Assembly: GCF_000013745.1 (NCBI RefSeq) | Contig: NC_007925.1 | Span: 3,162,001-3,226,000, forward strand | Source: Rhodopseudomonas_A palustris_F | GTDB lineage: Bacteria; Pseudomonadota; Alphaproteobacteria; Rhizobiales; Xanthobacteraceae | DNA length: 64,000 bases | Direction: 5' to 3' | Part shown: piece by piece, positions 27,250 to 39,800 of the stretch | Layout: each line of letters starts with the position of its first letter | Position numbering within the stretch: position 1 is the first letter of the stretch | Position numbers and translations under genes: made by a program | Notes under the pieces: model-generated | What the model was told of the DNA's origin: nothing | Database searches by the model: none | Seen by the model: only the letters and a program-made list of their open reading frames with translations

Positions 27250-30200
27250 ATGGCGTTTTTCGCGCAAGCCGCGTTCGCGTCGCTGTATCTCGGGCCGAAA
27301 ACTGATGACGACTCCGGTTATGTCGCCTTTCTCCTGGCGGACGGCGTGCCGCCGCCGGGAGATTCGATCGAACTGGCCGCCGCACTTGCCGACCAGAGTC
27401 TTAGCGGATCATTCCTGTTTTCTCCCATCCCGCTGGACTTTGGCGGCAACCAGACCGCGCAGCAAACGTTCTGCCAGGCCATCTGGGAGTGGCTGAGGGC
27501 CAATTTCCCTCGCGGCCTCTTCTGGATCGCCGACCCCGAAGCCGTCGCTGCAGCGGTGTCGGTATCGCGATTCAATCCGCCATTCTTGGGGCTGTCGGCA
27601 CAAGGCAACAGCGTTATCGCGGCGCTGGTTGCCCCGATCGTCGCACCGTCACTGGTGCTTGAAGTTGCCAACGGCGTGGCCATCGCGCTTGTCGAAACGA
27701 CCCTCGAATTTGCAGGCACCCAGTCTGCCAACATCCGGTTCAACGGTGCCGCAAAGCCCGCCGCCGAGCCTGCCCTGAGCGGCACCTTGCCGTTCCGCGG
27801 GCCGAAGCGCGCCGCCATCTGCTTCTCCACCTTCATCAGGCGGCAATCGCTGAACGACGCCTGGCGTTGGGGATTTCAGACCGCCGCGAGCAAACCGGAA
27901 GCGCCCGGCGGCATGGTCTCGCAGTTGATGCCGTTTGCCGGCATTGCCGGCAGCACCGGCAACGATGATCTCGGCTTCGATGTCACGATCGATCCGTCCG
28001 ATCCGACCAATGTGTCGGGAGCCGTCAAGTCGATCCTGCTGTTCACCGGCAGCAACCGGGACGAGGCGAGGACGGCGCTCGCTTCCTGCTTTCGCACCAT
28101 CACCGGCGATGTCGTGACGCTGTATCCGATCGGTAGCGCGAACGTCCCGTCCGGATTCGAACCCGGCGGACTGGTGTTCACGGTCGGCCAGAAAGACGCG
28201 AACGATCAGGACAGTTTTCAGGTGTCGCCACAGGGCGACTTCAGCATCGATGCGCCGCTCGGCGCCGATCACGAAACCGCCCAACTGCTGCCTGGCCTGT
28301 CGGGAATCGAGCTGTTCAGCCTGAAGCCGGGCACCGAGCCGGAAAATGCCAGCCGGTTTCGCTTCACCTCGCGCCAGCCCGCTTTTGCACCCACCTATCC
28401 GCCGAAACCCTATTCGCCGGTCGCCAAACCGGTCGATCCGGACGCGCCGCTGCTCGACAAGACACTGATGACGTCCTGGGCGACGCTGCTGCCGTTGCCT
28501 TTACTGGGAAGCCACATCGCCTATGCCGCACAACCGGAGGGCTCGGCGCTGTTCGGCGACGATCCGATCATCGCACCGAGCTACAAGGCGCTGTTGGGCC
28601 CAAAGGATCCCGGCAGCCTTCTGCCGGACGACGGCACGCTGCCATTTCCGATCTTCCCCTATGCCAACGTGGTGACGCAAGGACCGGCGGGAGCCGACGC
28701 GCTGAAGAAGTTCGAGACGCTGGTGATCGCGCCGACGCGCCGTGCAATCATCGGCAAGGCGGCAGGCGCGGGTGTCGCGTCGGTGCGCGCAGTCTCCGCA
28801 AGGGGGTTGGCCGCCGCCGCCGATGCAAGCTTCAATGCGACAACGCCGTCCGGACTGATTGCGACCGTCACGACGGAAGCCCGCGAGACCCGCTGGTCGA
28901 AAATTCTGCTCGGCCAGACCGTCACGCCGGCCGCAACCGAAATGGCGTTCAACGAACCGACGCCGGCGTTGCAGCAGGCGTTCAACACCAACCAGCTTTT
29001 CCTCGTCGTCGCCAACAAGGACGTGCTCGTCGACGCGACCAAGGGCTCGTTCGCCAACCGGCTCAACATCGAGAACTGGCTGCTCGAGGCGAATATCGGC
29101 ACCTCGCCCGGCTACGACGATTACAGCAACGTCATGATCGTCAAGAACATCAGCGGCCCGCTCTACGATCCGGATGGTCCGGCCGATGCCAATCTGGTGG
29201 CCAATCCGACGCTGTGGACCCAGCGCGACACATTTGCTTCGCCGTCCGTCGACGGCAACCCGCCCGATCGGGGCCAGATCAATCCGCTGTCGAGCTGGCT
29301 GCAGAGCTATTTCGCCACCGCGGCACGGCAGAAGGGCAACGCTTATTTCAGCAAATTCAACGCAATTGCCAAGTCGCCCGACTGGACCGGCATTCTGACC
29401 TTGCGGGCCCGCATCGCCGATGTACCCACCGATCTCGCAGGCATCATGGCGGGCATCGCCTATCCGACGCAGTTCTACGCCCATCATTTCGCGATCTCGA
29501 TCAGCCAGGTGAAGAAGGACGGCGGCAGCATCGGCATCGATCAGCAAAGCTCGGTGTTCGGGCTCATCTACTACGTCGATCCCGGTTACGACGAGGCAAA
29601 GCCTGATCAACCGGTCGCGCCGACCGCCGGCCAAGACTATGATTACCGCGTGCTGACGCTGAAGGTGCTGTTTGAAAACACCGCAGTCACCAATTTCTCG
29701 AGCTTCACCCAAATCACGTTGAACAACCTGTTCGGCGCGTCCATCGACCATATGGGACCGGGCGGCAACGGCTACAATTCGATCATCATGGCGGGCACCT
29801 ATCAGAACAATGAGGGCAAGCCCGTCTACAACATGAGCACCGACAAGGACTGGACCTTCTATTTCAACAGTTCGGTGCTGAACAAAGTCGAAATCACCGG
29901 TGCGCAGATGAACACGCTCAGCGCCGGTTCGTCGACGAGCGATGCGGCGATCTGGTTTGCGTTCGGCGGTTTCATGGACTTCTTCGAGTTGAGGACGCCT
30001 GCGGTCGAAGGCGTCAGCACGCCGTTCGATCTCTTCTCCTTCGGCAACAATGACGGGCAGGATTACCGCCGTAAGGGCCTGTCGTTCGGCAATCTCGGGC
30101 TGTTGATGAGCTATCCGGTCGCCACCCCCGCCAACCGCGCGATGACGTTCGACGCCACCAATATGCGCTTCGACATGCAAACCAGCACGCCGCGCAAGGA

Positions 30201-30765
30201 CAGTCTGTACAGCCAGTTTGCGTTGACATTCGAGGGGTTGATCGGCGGCGATGCCGAGAATGGCCCGCGCCAGCTCGGCTATCTCGATCTGGTCACCGAC
30301 CTCCGTCTGACCGGGGTTGCCGACAGCATCTGGTACGGCTTGCGCTATCGGCTCGATATGGGCTCGCCCGGCCAGCTTGCCGGCAATGTCGGGCTGGTCT
30401 CGACGCTGCTCACCGCATGGACCCCCGCGAGCGGAACGGACGCCATTCCGGCCTCGGCGAATCTGTCGCTTCCCGGCGCGGGCGCGGGCGCAAAACTCAT
30501 CAGCCTGCAGACGGTCCTGAGCCTGTCGGTCGGCACGCTACGGCTGACATTCGATACGCGCTCGAACGCCTTCCTGCTGATGATGACGGAGATCGCGCTG
30601 AAATTCCTCGGTCTCCTGAAGATTCCGCCCAATGGCGCGACGTCGTTCTACCTGTTCGGCAACCCGGCGGCGCAAGGCAGCCCGAGCGGTCTCGGCTGGT
30701 ACGCGATCTACAACAATATGCCTGCTCCGCCGAAAACTCTCTCGTCCGATCTCGATCGCCTTTGA
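27250..30765 (+). CDS. large beta-rich protein of unknown function (1171 aa)
   Basis: ATG 27250 has CGGAG about 7 nt upstream, and the gap to the previous gene is 101 nt. The 1171-aa product has no signal peptide or membrane span. It consists mostly of short predicted strands with many Gly, Asn, Ser and Thr, and a small-residue-rich linker near 485-510. Segments such as DKDWTFYFNSS and LTFEGLIGGDAENGP in the C-terminal half have the same flavour as the beta-rich middle of the giant protein encoded next, suggesting shared architecture. I do not recognise it. Its position 59 nt before the giant gene suggests they are made together. Confidence 0.75.
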   Translation: MAFFAQAAFASLYLGPKTDDDSGYVAFLLADGVPPPGDSIELAAALADQSLSGSFLFSPIPLDFGGNQTAQQTFCQAIWEWLRANFPRGLFWIADPEAVAAAVSVSRFNPPFLGLSAQGNSVIAALVAPIVAPSLVLEVANGVAIALVETTLEFAGTQSANIRFNGAAKPAAEPALSGTLPFRGPKRAAICFSTFIRRQSLNDAWRWGFQTAASKPEAPGGMVSQLMPFAGIAGSTGNDDLGFDVTIDPSDPTNVSGAVKSILLFTGSNRDEARTALASCFRTITGDVVTLYPIGSANVPSGFEPGGLVFTVGQKDANDQDSFQVSPQGDFSIDAPLGADHETAQLLPGLSGIELFSLKPGTEPENASRFRFTSRQPAFAPTYPPKPYSPVAKPVDPDAPLLDKTLMTSWATLLPLPLLGSHIAYAAQPEGSALFGDDPIIAPSYKALLGPKDPGSLLPDDGTLPFPIFPYANVVTQGPAGADALKKFETLVIAPTRRAIIGKAAGAGVASVRAVSARGLAAAADASFNATTPSGLIATVTTEARETRWSKILLGQTVTPAATEMAFNEPTPALQQAFNTNQLFLVVANKDVLVDATKGSFANRLNIENWLLEANIGTSPGYDDYSNVMIVKNISGPLYDPDGPADANLVANPTLWTQRDTFASPSVDGNPPDRGQINPLSSWLQSYFATAARQKGNAYFSKFNAIAKSPDWTGILTLRARIADVPTDLAGIMAGIAYPTQFYAHHFAISISQVKKDGGSIGIDQQSSVFGLIYYVDPGYDEAKPDQPVAPTAGQDYDYRVLTLKVLFENTAVTNFSSFTQITLNNLFGASIDHMGPGGNGYNSIIMAGTYQNNEGKPVYNMSTDKDWTFYFNSSVLNKVEITGAQMNTLSAGSSTSDAAIWFAFGGFMDFFELRTPAVEGVSTPFDLFSFGNNDGQDYRRKGLSFGNLGLLMSYPVATPANRAMTFDATNMRFDMQTSTPRKDSLYSQFALTFEGLIGGDAENGPRQLGYLDLVTDLRLTGVADSIWYGLRYRLDMGSPGQLAGNVGLVSTLLTAWTPASGTDAIPASANLSLPGAGAGAKLISLQTVLSLSVGTLRLTFDTRSNAFLLMMTEIALKFLGLLKIPPNGATSFYLFGNPAAQGSPSGLGWYAIYNNMPAPPKTLSSDLDRL

Positions 30766-30824
30766 GGCCTGGCCGTGCGCGGCACGCGCCAAGTCCGAAC
30801 TCCGTCGACTGCAGGGTGACCAAG

Positions 30825-33800
30825 ATGCCGCTGACCGACCTGATCAACGCCTTTCAGCAAAACGTCATCCAGCAGAATGGGGTGATGACGGGCGCCGACC
30901 TGGCCCGGCTTCGCACGCTGCTCACCGATGGCACGCTTGGTGAATTGCGGATCTTCATCGGGGCGTCGTCGGGGCTCGGGCATCAAGCCAGTTCGATCAA
31001 TATCCTGAAGCGCATGATTGGGTTCGGCTGTGCGGGGCCGATCCGGGTTGTCTACGAAGTCGACGCGGACGATCCGAACCTGCCAAAACTGGCCGTCCTT
31101 CTGCCGGGCTTCAACCCGAACAACCCCGGCGCTCCCTATCAGCTCAACGGCGTCAATCTCGTCTTCACCGCATATCAGGCCGGTACCCCCCTCGGGCTCG
31201 CTGCCGCTAGGTTGGCAATCTGCGGCGGTTCCGAACTCAACGTCAACATGACGGCGGCGGATAGACTCAACGTCGATGCCTATCTGCAATTGCAGCCGTT
31301 CCAATGGCCGTTGCAGGACAATCTGCTCTGGCAGCGCCCGGCGGAAGGTCAGCAGGAGCGCATCGTCTTGAATGCCGTCCCGGCGTTGGGTCCGGGGTTT
31401 GTCGACCGCGCCTTTTACATGCCGGAACCGACGGTGTCGGACCAGGAATGGGACACGCTGTTCGACAGCTTTCCCAATCAGGAGCAGCTGCATATTGCCG
31501 AACTGATCGACGGTTTCATGCAGCCGGATACGGACAAGCAGATCAACTTCCTGCCGGTGTATGGAATTGGCGACACGGCAGGCGGCAGCATCTCGACCTT
31601 GACCGGACGCTCGTGGGGAATTCTCTACAGCCTCACGGCGGCGGTCGCCTATGCGCAGCAGCAAGGCGACGAAACCTTGCAGCGTCCGACAGTCATCGGC
31701 GTCGTCAGCCGGATGCAGGCCAGCTCGTGGGCGGACTTCACGCTCGCGGTCAACGGGCAGCTCAATTGTCCGGCGCCAGACGGATCGAACAGCTTCCAGC
31801 TGGCGATGACCTATGCCACCGCCAACGGCCTGCCGCAGCGCGTGCGGGTCCAGAGCACCAGTAATTCCGCGGCATTCCTAGCCGCGGTCGACGCGTTGCA
31901 GAACAACGAGATTCTGGTCGTGGCGATGCCGGATCTGCCGCCGGACGTCTTCAATCTCATGTATGGGATCGCCTCGCTGCCCTTCGTGTTCGAGGGCAAG
32001 GGAACCGCGAACCTCGCGCTCAATCTCGGCATGCCCTACATCCACATGGCGCGTGGCGGCGTCTCCGTCTACCCGACGACGTTCCTCGGCGGTGGTCAAC
32101 AATTCGTCGCCGCCATGTCGGCGAATATCGGCGTAATCGTTGCGGAATTGCAGCAATGGCTGTCGCTGTGGCCGGCCAATCAGGCGGACACGCCCGCCGC
32201 CCGGATTGGCACCTACATCATTCAGTCGATCACCCTCGCGAACGGCCCCTACCAGCAGTATTTCACGTCAATCTCGACGTTTTATCACGCCGAGCAGAAC
32301 GACAAGCTGCTGATGTCGTTGATCTGGTCGCTGCAGCAGCTGCCAGTCTGGGCCCAGCAGCAACAACTGGCCGCGCGCCGTGCCGCACTGGCGCGTGCCG
32401 ATGCCGAAAGCCCGCTGCAGCAGTTCTACAACACGCTGACGGCCAACGTCAGCAGCGGCGTTCTCAACCTGATTCCCGGCGCGCTGAACACCGGCATCAT
32501 ATTCGATCTTCTGACCAAGATCATCGGCAGCGATTCCCTTTCGATCGGCTCGGGCCTGACCGCGGTTACGATTTCCTTCTCCTCGCCCTACGACAAGATC
32601 ACGGTCACCGGCCCGACGCTCTCCTTTGGTTCGGGCAGCCTTGCATCCGATATCGTCTTCACGGCGGGCGAAACGCTGGAGAGCCTGACGGCAGCCCTCA
32701 CGCTGCATGGCAAGGATTTCAGCTTCGAGGGTGCGCCCTGGTTCACCGTCGACGATACGTCAATTGCGGTGACGGTCGCCGACTCCGGCCAGCGCATTCA
32801 GGGCGAAGTCACGGGCTTGTTCATGATCGGGAAAACGCCGGTCTCGGTGAGCTTTGCCTACCCGGCCGGCCAGAACGAGCTGCTGTTCAAGGGTGACTTC
32901 GGCAACAACCCGCCGGGCTTCAACGAACTCTTCCAGCTGCTCGGCGGCATCAACTTCCTGCCGACATTGCCGCCGCCGCTCAATCTCGCGTCCAACCTGA
33001 CGCTGAAGGGCATTCAGCTCGCCTACGACTACAGCCGCACAGCCGTCACTGGCCTCAACGTCAATATCGCCACGGCGGCGGACTGGCCGATCTTCGGCAA
33101 GGTCGCCTTGCAGAAAGGGGCGATGCTGACGGTCGCTGTCGCTTCGCCAACTGGCTCGCGGCAAGTGTCATGGCTCGCGGCCGGCACCATCACGATCGGC
33201 AAAGGGCGCATTTCGCTCGGTATTTCCTACCCAGACATTTCGATGACCGCGCAGATGGAGGATGGCAGCCGGCCGATCCCGCTCGGCGACTTCCTAACGT
33301 TCTTCCTGCCGCCCAGCTATACGCTCGATCTTTCCGCCAACGTCACCCTTCTCACCATGTCGGTGCAGCCGGTCAAGACGCCTGTCTACGCCGTGTCCGG
33401 CGCGCTCGATACCGATTGGCCGATCGAAATCGCAGGCGTCAGGATTTTCACCCTCACCGGCCTGTCGATGGACGTCAACGGGACCGGAAGCAATCCGACC
33501 GGCTCGATTACCGCCGAGACGACGATGTTCATCGGGCAACCGACCGAGTTCCGGCTTGCCGTGACGGCTGCCTATCTCGGATCCGGCAAATGGCAGTTCT
33601 CCGGCACGCTGTCGCAAGGCACCATCAGCGTCGTCGACATCTTGCGAACCTATCTCCCTGCGGGATGGATCCCGACGCCCGCACCGAAAATCGACATTAC
33701 CGCGTTCAACGCCAAAATTGCGTCGAGCGGCACCAAGGGCGTCGGCAATTCCTACGAAGTCGGCGGCACCGTCAAGGTCTGGGACGTACCGTTCCTCAAA

Positions 33801-36800
33801 GACATCAATTTCGAGAGCACCATCATCGGCAAGTTCGGCTATCTGGCCGCCGGCGCACCGGTCGTCGGCATGGGCGTTGCGCGCGTACCCATCAGCCCGG
33901 AGCTTTTCCCGATTGTCGATGCAAACGGCCGGCATGCCCTCGTGCGTGCCGTCGAAGGCGGGGCGGCAAAGCCAGGATATTACGGCGAGATCGCCGCCCT
34001 CATCACCTGGTCGAACATCAAGCTCAGGCTCGCCTATTCGTTCGAGCCGAACTACCAGTGCTATCTCATCACCTGGGGCATCTTCACCGGCAAGCTCGAA
34101 GAAAAACTCGTCGACCAGAAACCGCACTGGATCGCCTCGATCGGATTTACCGAGGGCACGACGCTCGGCGGCATGATCGAGACCTTCATTTCGTGGGCAA
34201 CCGGTTCGCGATTCGGCCTTGCCGCGCCCTGGAACGTCCTCAACAGCATCAGTCTCAGCAATTTTTCGCTGGTCTTCGACATCACCGCCGGCACGGTCTC
34301 CTTTCAGATCAACATCGGCCCGATCGAGATGGGCTTTGCCCGGCTCACCGCGATTTCGGTGCAGTACAACAACGACAAGGCCAATCCGAAGGACAACGGC
34401 GTCCGGGTCAACATTGTCGGCGAGTTCCGTTGGCAGGACAACCCGTCGCAGCCGCTCAACTGGGACGCGGCAAAGCCGGAGACGACACCGGCCCCTCCCG
34501 GCGGCGGCAACAAATATATCGACATCCGCCTGCTCGCACTCGGCCAGCATGTCACGGCGTCCTGCTTCCCTACGTCGAAGACCGTGCAACAGGCGATCGC
34601 CTGCATGGCGACCCTGCCACCACCGAAGGCCGGAGAAATTCCGCCGATCCAGTTCGATGCATCGAGCAACTGGCTGATCGGCATGGACTTCGGCGTCCTG
34701 AAGATCGAGGACGACGAAAAGGGCGGCTATGTCGTCACGCTGCAAATCGTCTTCAACGATCCGAACCTCTACGGGCTGCGTCTCGCGCTGGAAGGCTCGG
34801 CGGCGAAGATCTTCAAGGGCCTCGATTTCCAGATCATGTACCGCAAGATATCGGACAATCTCGGCGTCTATCAGGCCGAGATCGCCCTACCGGCGATCAT
34901 GCGCAAGTTTCAGACCGGCGTTTTCACCATCACACTGCCAATCTTTGCCATCCAGGTCTACACCAACGGCGACTTCCTGATCGATATCGGCTTCCCCTGG
35001 AACGAGAACTTCGCACGCTCCTTCACGATCGAGGCGATCGTGCCGCCCGGCATTCCGCTCATCGGTGGCGGCGGCATCTATTTCGGAAAATTGTCGAGTG
35101 CAACGTCAACGGCGGTTCCCGCGGTGACCAACGGCACCTTCAATCCGGTCATCGTATTCGGCTTCGGCGCGCAGCTCGGTCTCGGCAAATCCGTCGAGAT
35201 CGGCATTCTCAGCGCTGGCTTCAGCCTCACCGTGTTCGGCATCATCGAAGGCGTTCTCGCCAAATGGAACCCCTATACGGCGACCAATGTCGGCACGAGC
35301 GGCAACGATCAGCTGCAGGGCCAGTATTTCTTTTCGCTCTCCGGCACGATGGGTATCATCGGCCTTCTCTACGGCACCGTCGACTTCGCCATCATCAAGG
35401 CCAGCGTGCGCATCGAGATCAAGATCTACGCGCAGATCGTCTTTGCAAGCTATCAGGATATTCCTATCACCGTCGCCGCCTCGGTCGACGTCACGGCGGA
35501 AGTCACCATCAACCTCGGCCTGTTCAAGATCCACCTCAGCTTCAGCTTCTCCGCCCGCGTCAAGGAAACCTTCGTCCTCACCACGGCGCATGATTCGCCA
35601 TGGCATCTGGCGTCGCCGCAGGCGAAGGCCCTGCCGCGCATGGCGCGTCCGCTCAATGCGCGGCTCGGCAGACGCAACTCGCGCCGCGGCCTGCGAACCG
35701 CCTTGCAGCCGGTCTGGTCGAACCTGAGCAAGCCCGCCGCCAAGGCTGCGCTGGCGGGCTATTGCGCGGCCGCACCGACCATCGCCGGCGATCAGGCGAC
35801 GCAGCTCAGCCAGCAGCTGCCGTGCTATATCCTGTCGATCTTCATCGACAGCGTGAAATCGGCAAGCGCCGATCCGCATTCGAGCGCCCGCAAGGCGGCC
35901 GGCGAAGTCGCCGATACGCCGTTCGAGTTGTTGGCGAAACGCGTCGCCCAATGGGCGATCGCTGCGATCGGAACGGAGCCAATGTCTCCCGGCCAGGTCG
36001 ACAAGGCCATCGTGACGCCAGCCCAGCTCGACGCGCTCCTGCAATATCTGTCGGACACGACGACGAACCCGACGCCGATCCCGCGCGCAGCCATCGATGC
36101 ATTCCTGTCGGATCAGGTCAGCTTCGCGCTGCACGCACCGCCGACGACCGCCGGCGAGGCCGACGTCGCCTACTTCCCGATGCCGGTCGCGCTCGAACTG
36201 AACGTTCCGGCATATGGCAGCGCCGCGGCCTTGAAATACAGTTTCACCGACTACAACAGCATCACTGACGCCTACCTCCTGATGTTACGCGACTATTTCA
36301 ACGAGCTCGCGGTCAAGGTCGAAGGCGAACAGAAAGCGCCGAAGAATGCGCGGCTGGCGCTCGCCAACGGCGACACGTCGATGGCCGACTTCATCTTCAC
36401 CGATTACTTCCTCCTCGTCATGCGCCAGGTGGTGCAGGCGCTGCAGGACGGCCTGCGCGACTACAAGTATCCGATCCAGTCCAGCCAGACCTGCAACGAC
36501 GTGGTCACCTGGGTCAATACGACCGGAAAATTGAGCGGCGATGACGCCTACACGCTCGCCGACCTGTTCGCCGACAACGGCGATCATGCGCTGGCGGGCG
36601 GCAAGACACTGGCCGTCAATGGCACGACGTATGCGATCCAGCCCGGCGACAGCTTCGTCGGCATCGCGGGCGATGCCCGCTTTGGCTCTGCTTTCGACGC
36701 CACCCAGCTGGCGACGCTCAATGCGGAAACCGCTGGTGTTATCGCAGGTGGCAAGACGTACACTTACAACGCTAGCAGCTACACCACACTCGGTGCCGAT

Positions 36801-39800
36801 ACGCTCTCGACGTTGGCGGAGACTTTCGGCACCACGGTCGCAGATCTTCTCGCCAACAGCGACATCCGGACGAACACGGACCTGCTGGCCCCGCTCGGCG
36901 CGATGCATGTCCCCGCTTACCCGGTCACGACCGCGACCGGCGATACACTGACCGGCCTCGCCGGCAAACTCGGTGTCAGCATGCTCGATCTCGCCGCGAC
37001 GGATAACGGCGCGATTGCCGGCCTGTTCGATCCGGTTGCCGATCCATATCTCGATATCGCGCATCTGCCGCAGTTCGAGGTCGGCGCGCTCATTCAGGAA
37101 GCGCAGCGCGCGCTGGCGCTGCAACAGCTCTCGGGCATGGTGTCGCGCTACTATTTCCACGGCATGCGCCTGCCGACGTCAGGCATCACGCCGAATGCGA
37201 TAGGCATGTGGGTGACCGACCAGGGCGGCCAACTGAAGCTTCCGGACACGGCAGGCCTCTTTGCCCTGACCGGCCAGCAGATCGCCCTGCCGACGATCGT
37301 GGCGCCAAACAACTACACCATCACGCTCAACGGCTTCACGGCCCTCGGCTGGATGACGTCCCCCGGCGGCAACAGTTTCACGCTGACGGTGACGCCTGAT
37401 TCGGTCGAGAATGCTGCAATCACTGCATTGACCAACTATGCCCGTGGCAATGCGCTCGATATTCCGGCATCCGGACTGGGCGCCGGGCAGATGGTGGCAA
37501 GTGCGGCGGCGACCTATCCGCTCGCCTCGCCGATCATCTGGCAGAGCACTGCCGGCATCGCGCTGCCCTATGCGCCGGCGCCGGCGGCTCCGAAGACCGT
37601 CAATCTCTGGATGCTGCCCAATGCCATGGTCGCGCTGCCCGACCCGACAACGCGCGCCATCAATCCGCGCTTCACCTTCTCCGTCGAACGCTACGATCAG
37701 GCCAGCGCGACGACGGTATCGACGCCTGTCGTCGACTACGGTCTGGCTTCGGCCGTCGGCTTCTCGGTCAAGAAAGTACCCGATCAGGGTGCTTCGAGCC
37801 CGGCCAGTTCGACGACCTATGAAATCGTCGGTGCTGGCGGCCAGGACGTCGTCGTACTCGAACGCCTGCTTGCGGCAATCGGCGGCAACGATTCGGCGAT
37901 CTTCCAGATCACACTCGGCTTTGCCAGCTCCAGCACCGGCGGTACGTCGGGAATTGAAAGCGCTGCCGCGGACCGGCTGACGCTCGGCATTTCGCAGGTC
38001 AATCTGTCCACCGTGACCCGCCCGCCCGGTGCGCGCCAGGTTGCCGATGCAGAGGCGCCGATCGCGGCAGGCCCGACAGTTCTCAACAAGCCGACCGAAT
38101 TCATCCGCCTGCTCTGGGAAGCGAGCATCACGCGCTCGGGCGGTTTCTTCCTGTATTATTTCGATGGCGCGACCGGGAGCGGGCTGCCGGACCGGATATT
38201 CAACGACAAGGGCGAAGCGCCGCTGACGATGATCGTCACTTACGCCAAGCCGTCCCAACCCGAGCTGCAGAACGCGATCACCAATTACATCAACGCGGTG
38301 ATCATTGGCGACGCCGTGGATCTCAGCGACGCCTCTATCGTGGCGACGAGCGCGGGCGTCGTACATACTATCACGACAGGCACAGAGGACAGCCTCGGCG
38401 GCATCGCGACACGCTATTTCGCCCAGATTGCCGACGTCGCGGCCGCTGCGGCGCCATTGCAACTGGCGAGCAAGGCCACACCGACGGTCGAGAACGGCGT
38501 TTATTTCGTCTCGCCGCTGGCGACCGCTGCTGAGCGCGATCCAGACGCGATCGCGCGTCGCTTCGGCATCACTCTCAATCAGTTGAAGGACGCCAATCCG
38601 GCAATCACGTCGTGGCAAAATCCGCTGCCGCTCTATACCGGTTTGCGGCTGCCGGACATCACGCTTGCCATCGGATCCAGCCCCGGAGGCACGACGCTTG
38701 CCGCCATCGCGGCCTATTACGGCACGACAGTGGTTGCGCTTGCGGTCGACAACGCCGAACTGACCGGTCTGCTTGCCGCAAACCAGGCTCTGACCGTGGT
38801 CAGCGGCCCGACAGTGTTGTCCTCGACCGTCACCGCCGGCGTGCAGTCGACTGCCGCGCACCGACCGATGCCGATGTCGGTGCCGAGCGATCCGGCTGCG
38901 CCCGGCTATGCCGTCGATTTCCTGACTAACGCTTTCAGCCTTCTCGGCTATCTGGTGGCCGCCAATCAGGACTTCAAAGCCAGCAATATGGGACTGCCCG
39001 CCGGCCCGCAGGCGCCAACCGGCAACGTATCGAGCAAGATGCTCCGCCCGCGCGCGCTCGCCGACGGCGGCAGCTGGGACTACACGCTGTCGATCCCCTA
39101 TACCGGCTTGAGCAAGACCGGGGGCGGTGCGACCGGCGTTCGTCTCCAAGCCAACGACAGCCCCTATCGCGGCAATGGTTCGCTTCTGCAGCTGAATTTC
39201 TCGTGGCAGGATCTCTACGGCAATCTGATCATCACCACGCTGTCGAACCCGGCGCCGGCGAGCAACAGCCCGCTCAACCGTTCGCCAATCCTCATCGGCT
39301 ACACCGATGCACTGGTCGGTCTGGCGCGGTGGCCTTCGGTGTCGTCCGGCTGGAGCGTCTTGCCGGCTGCCGGCGGCGGCCAGCCGACGCTCGCGGTCGA
39401 TCTGTCGTTCAGCCCCACGGCCTATCAGTCGCCCGAGGAGAATCCCGACGGGACGAAATCCTGGCGGCAGAATGCCATTCAGGCGCTGCCGACCTATGTG
39501 ACACTCCTCTACCAGCTCACAGATCCCAAGGGCGTTGCGCTGACTCTCGCGACCTCGCTGCTTGCAGATGAGCAGGCGATCCCGTCGACGCAAGTTGCCG
39601 GCCTCCTGCAATGGCTGCAGGCTATCTTTGCTTTCATTCAGGATCGCGCGGACGGCAACAAGGCTGTCGCCGTCCCGCCGCCAAGCCCGACACCGGCAAT
39701 CCGCGTCCCCTTCAATCCTGCCGATATCGTCAAGGATCAGATCTTCCTTCTTACGCTGGACTTCGTGATGGCGCGCACGGGTGGCGTGTTCGAGGGAGAT

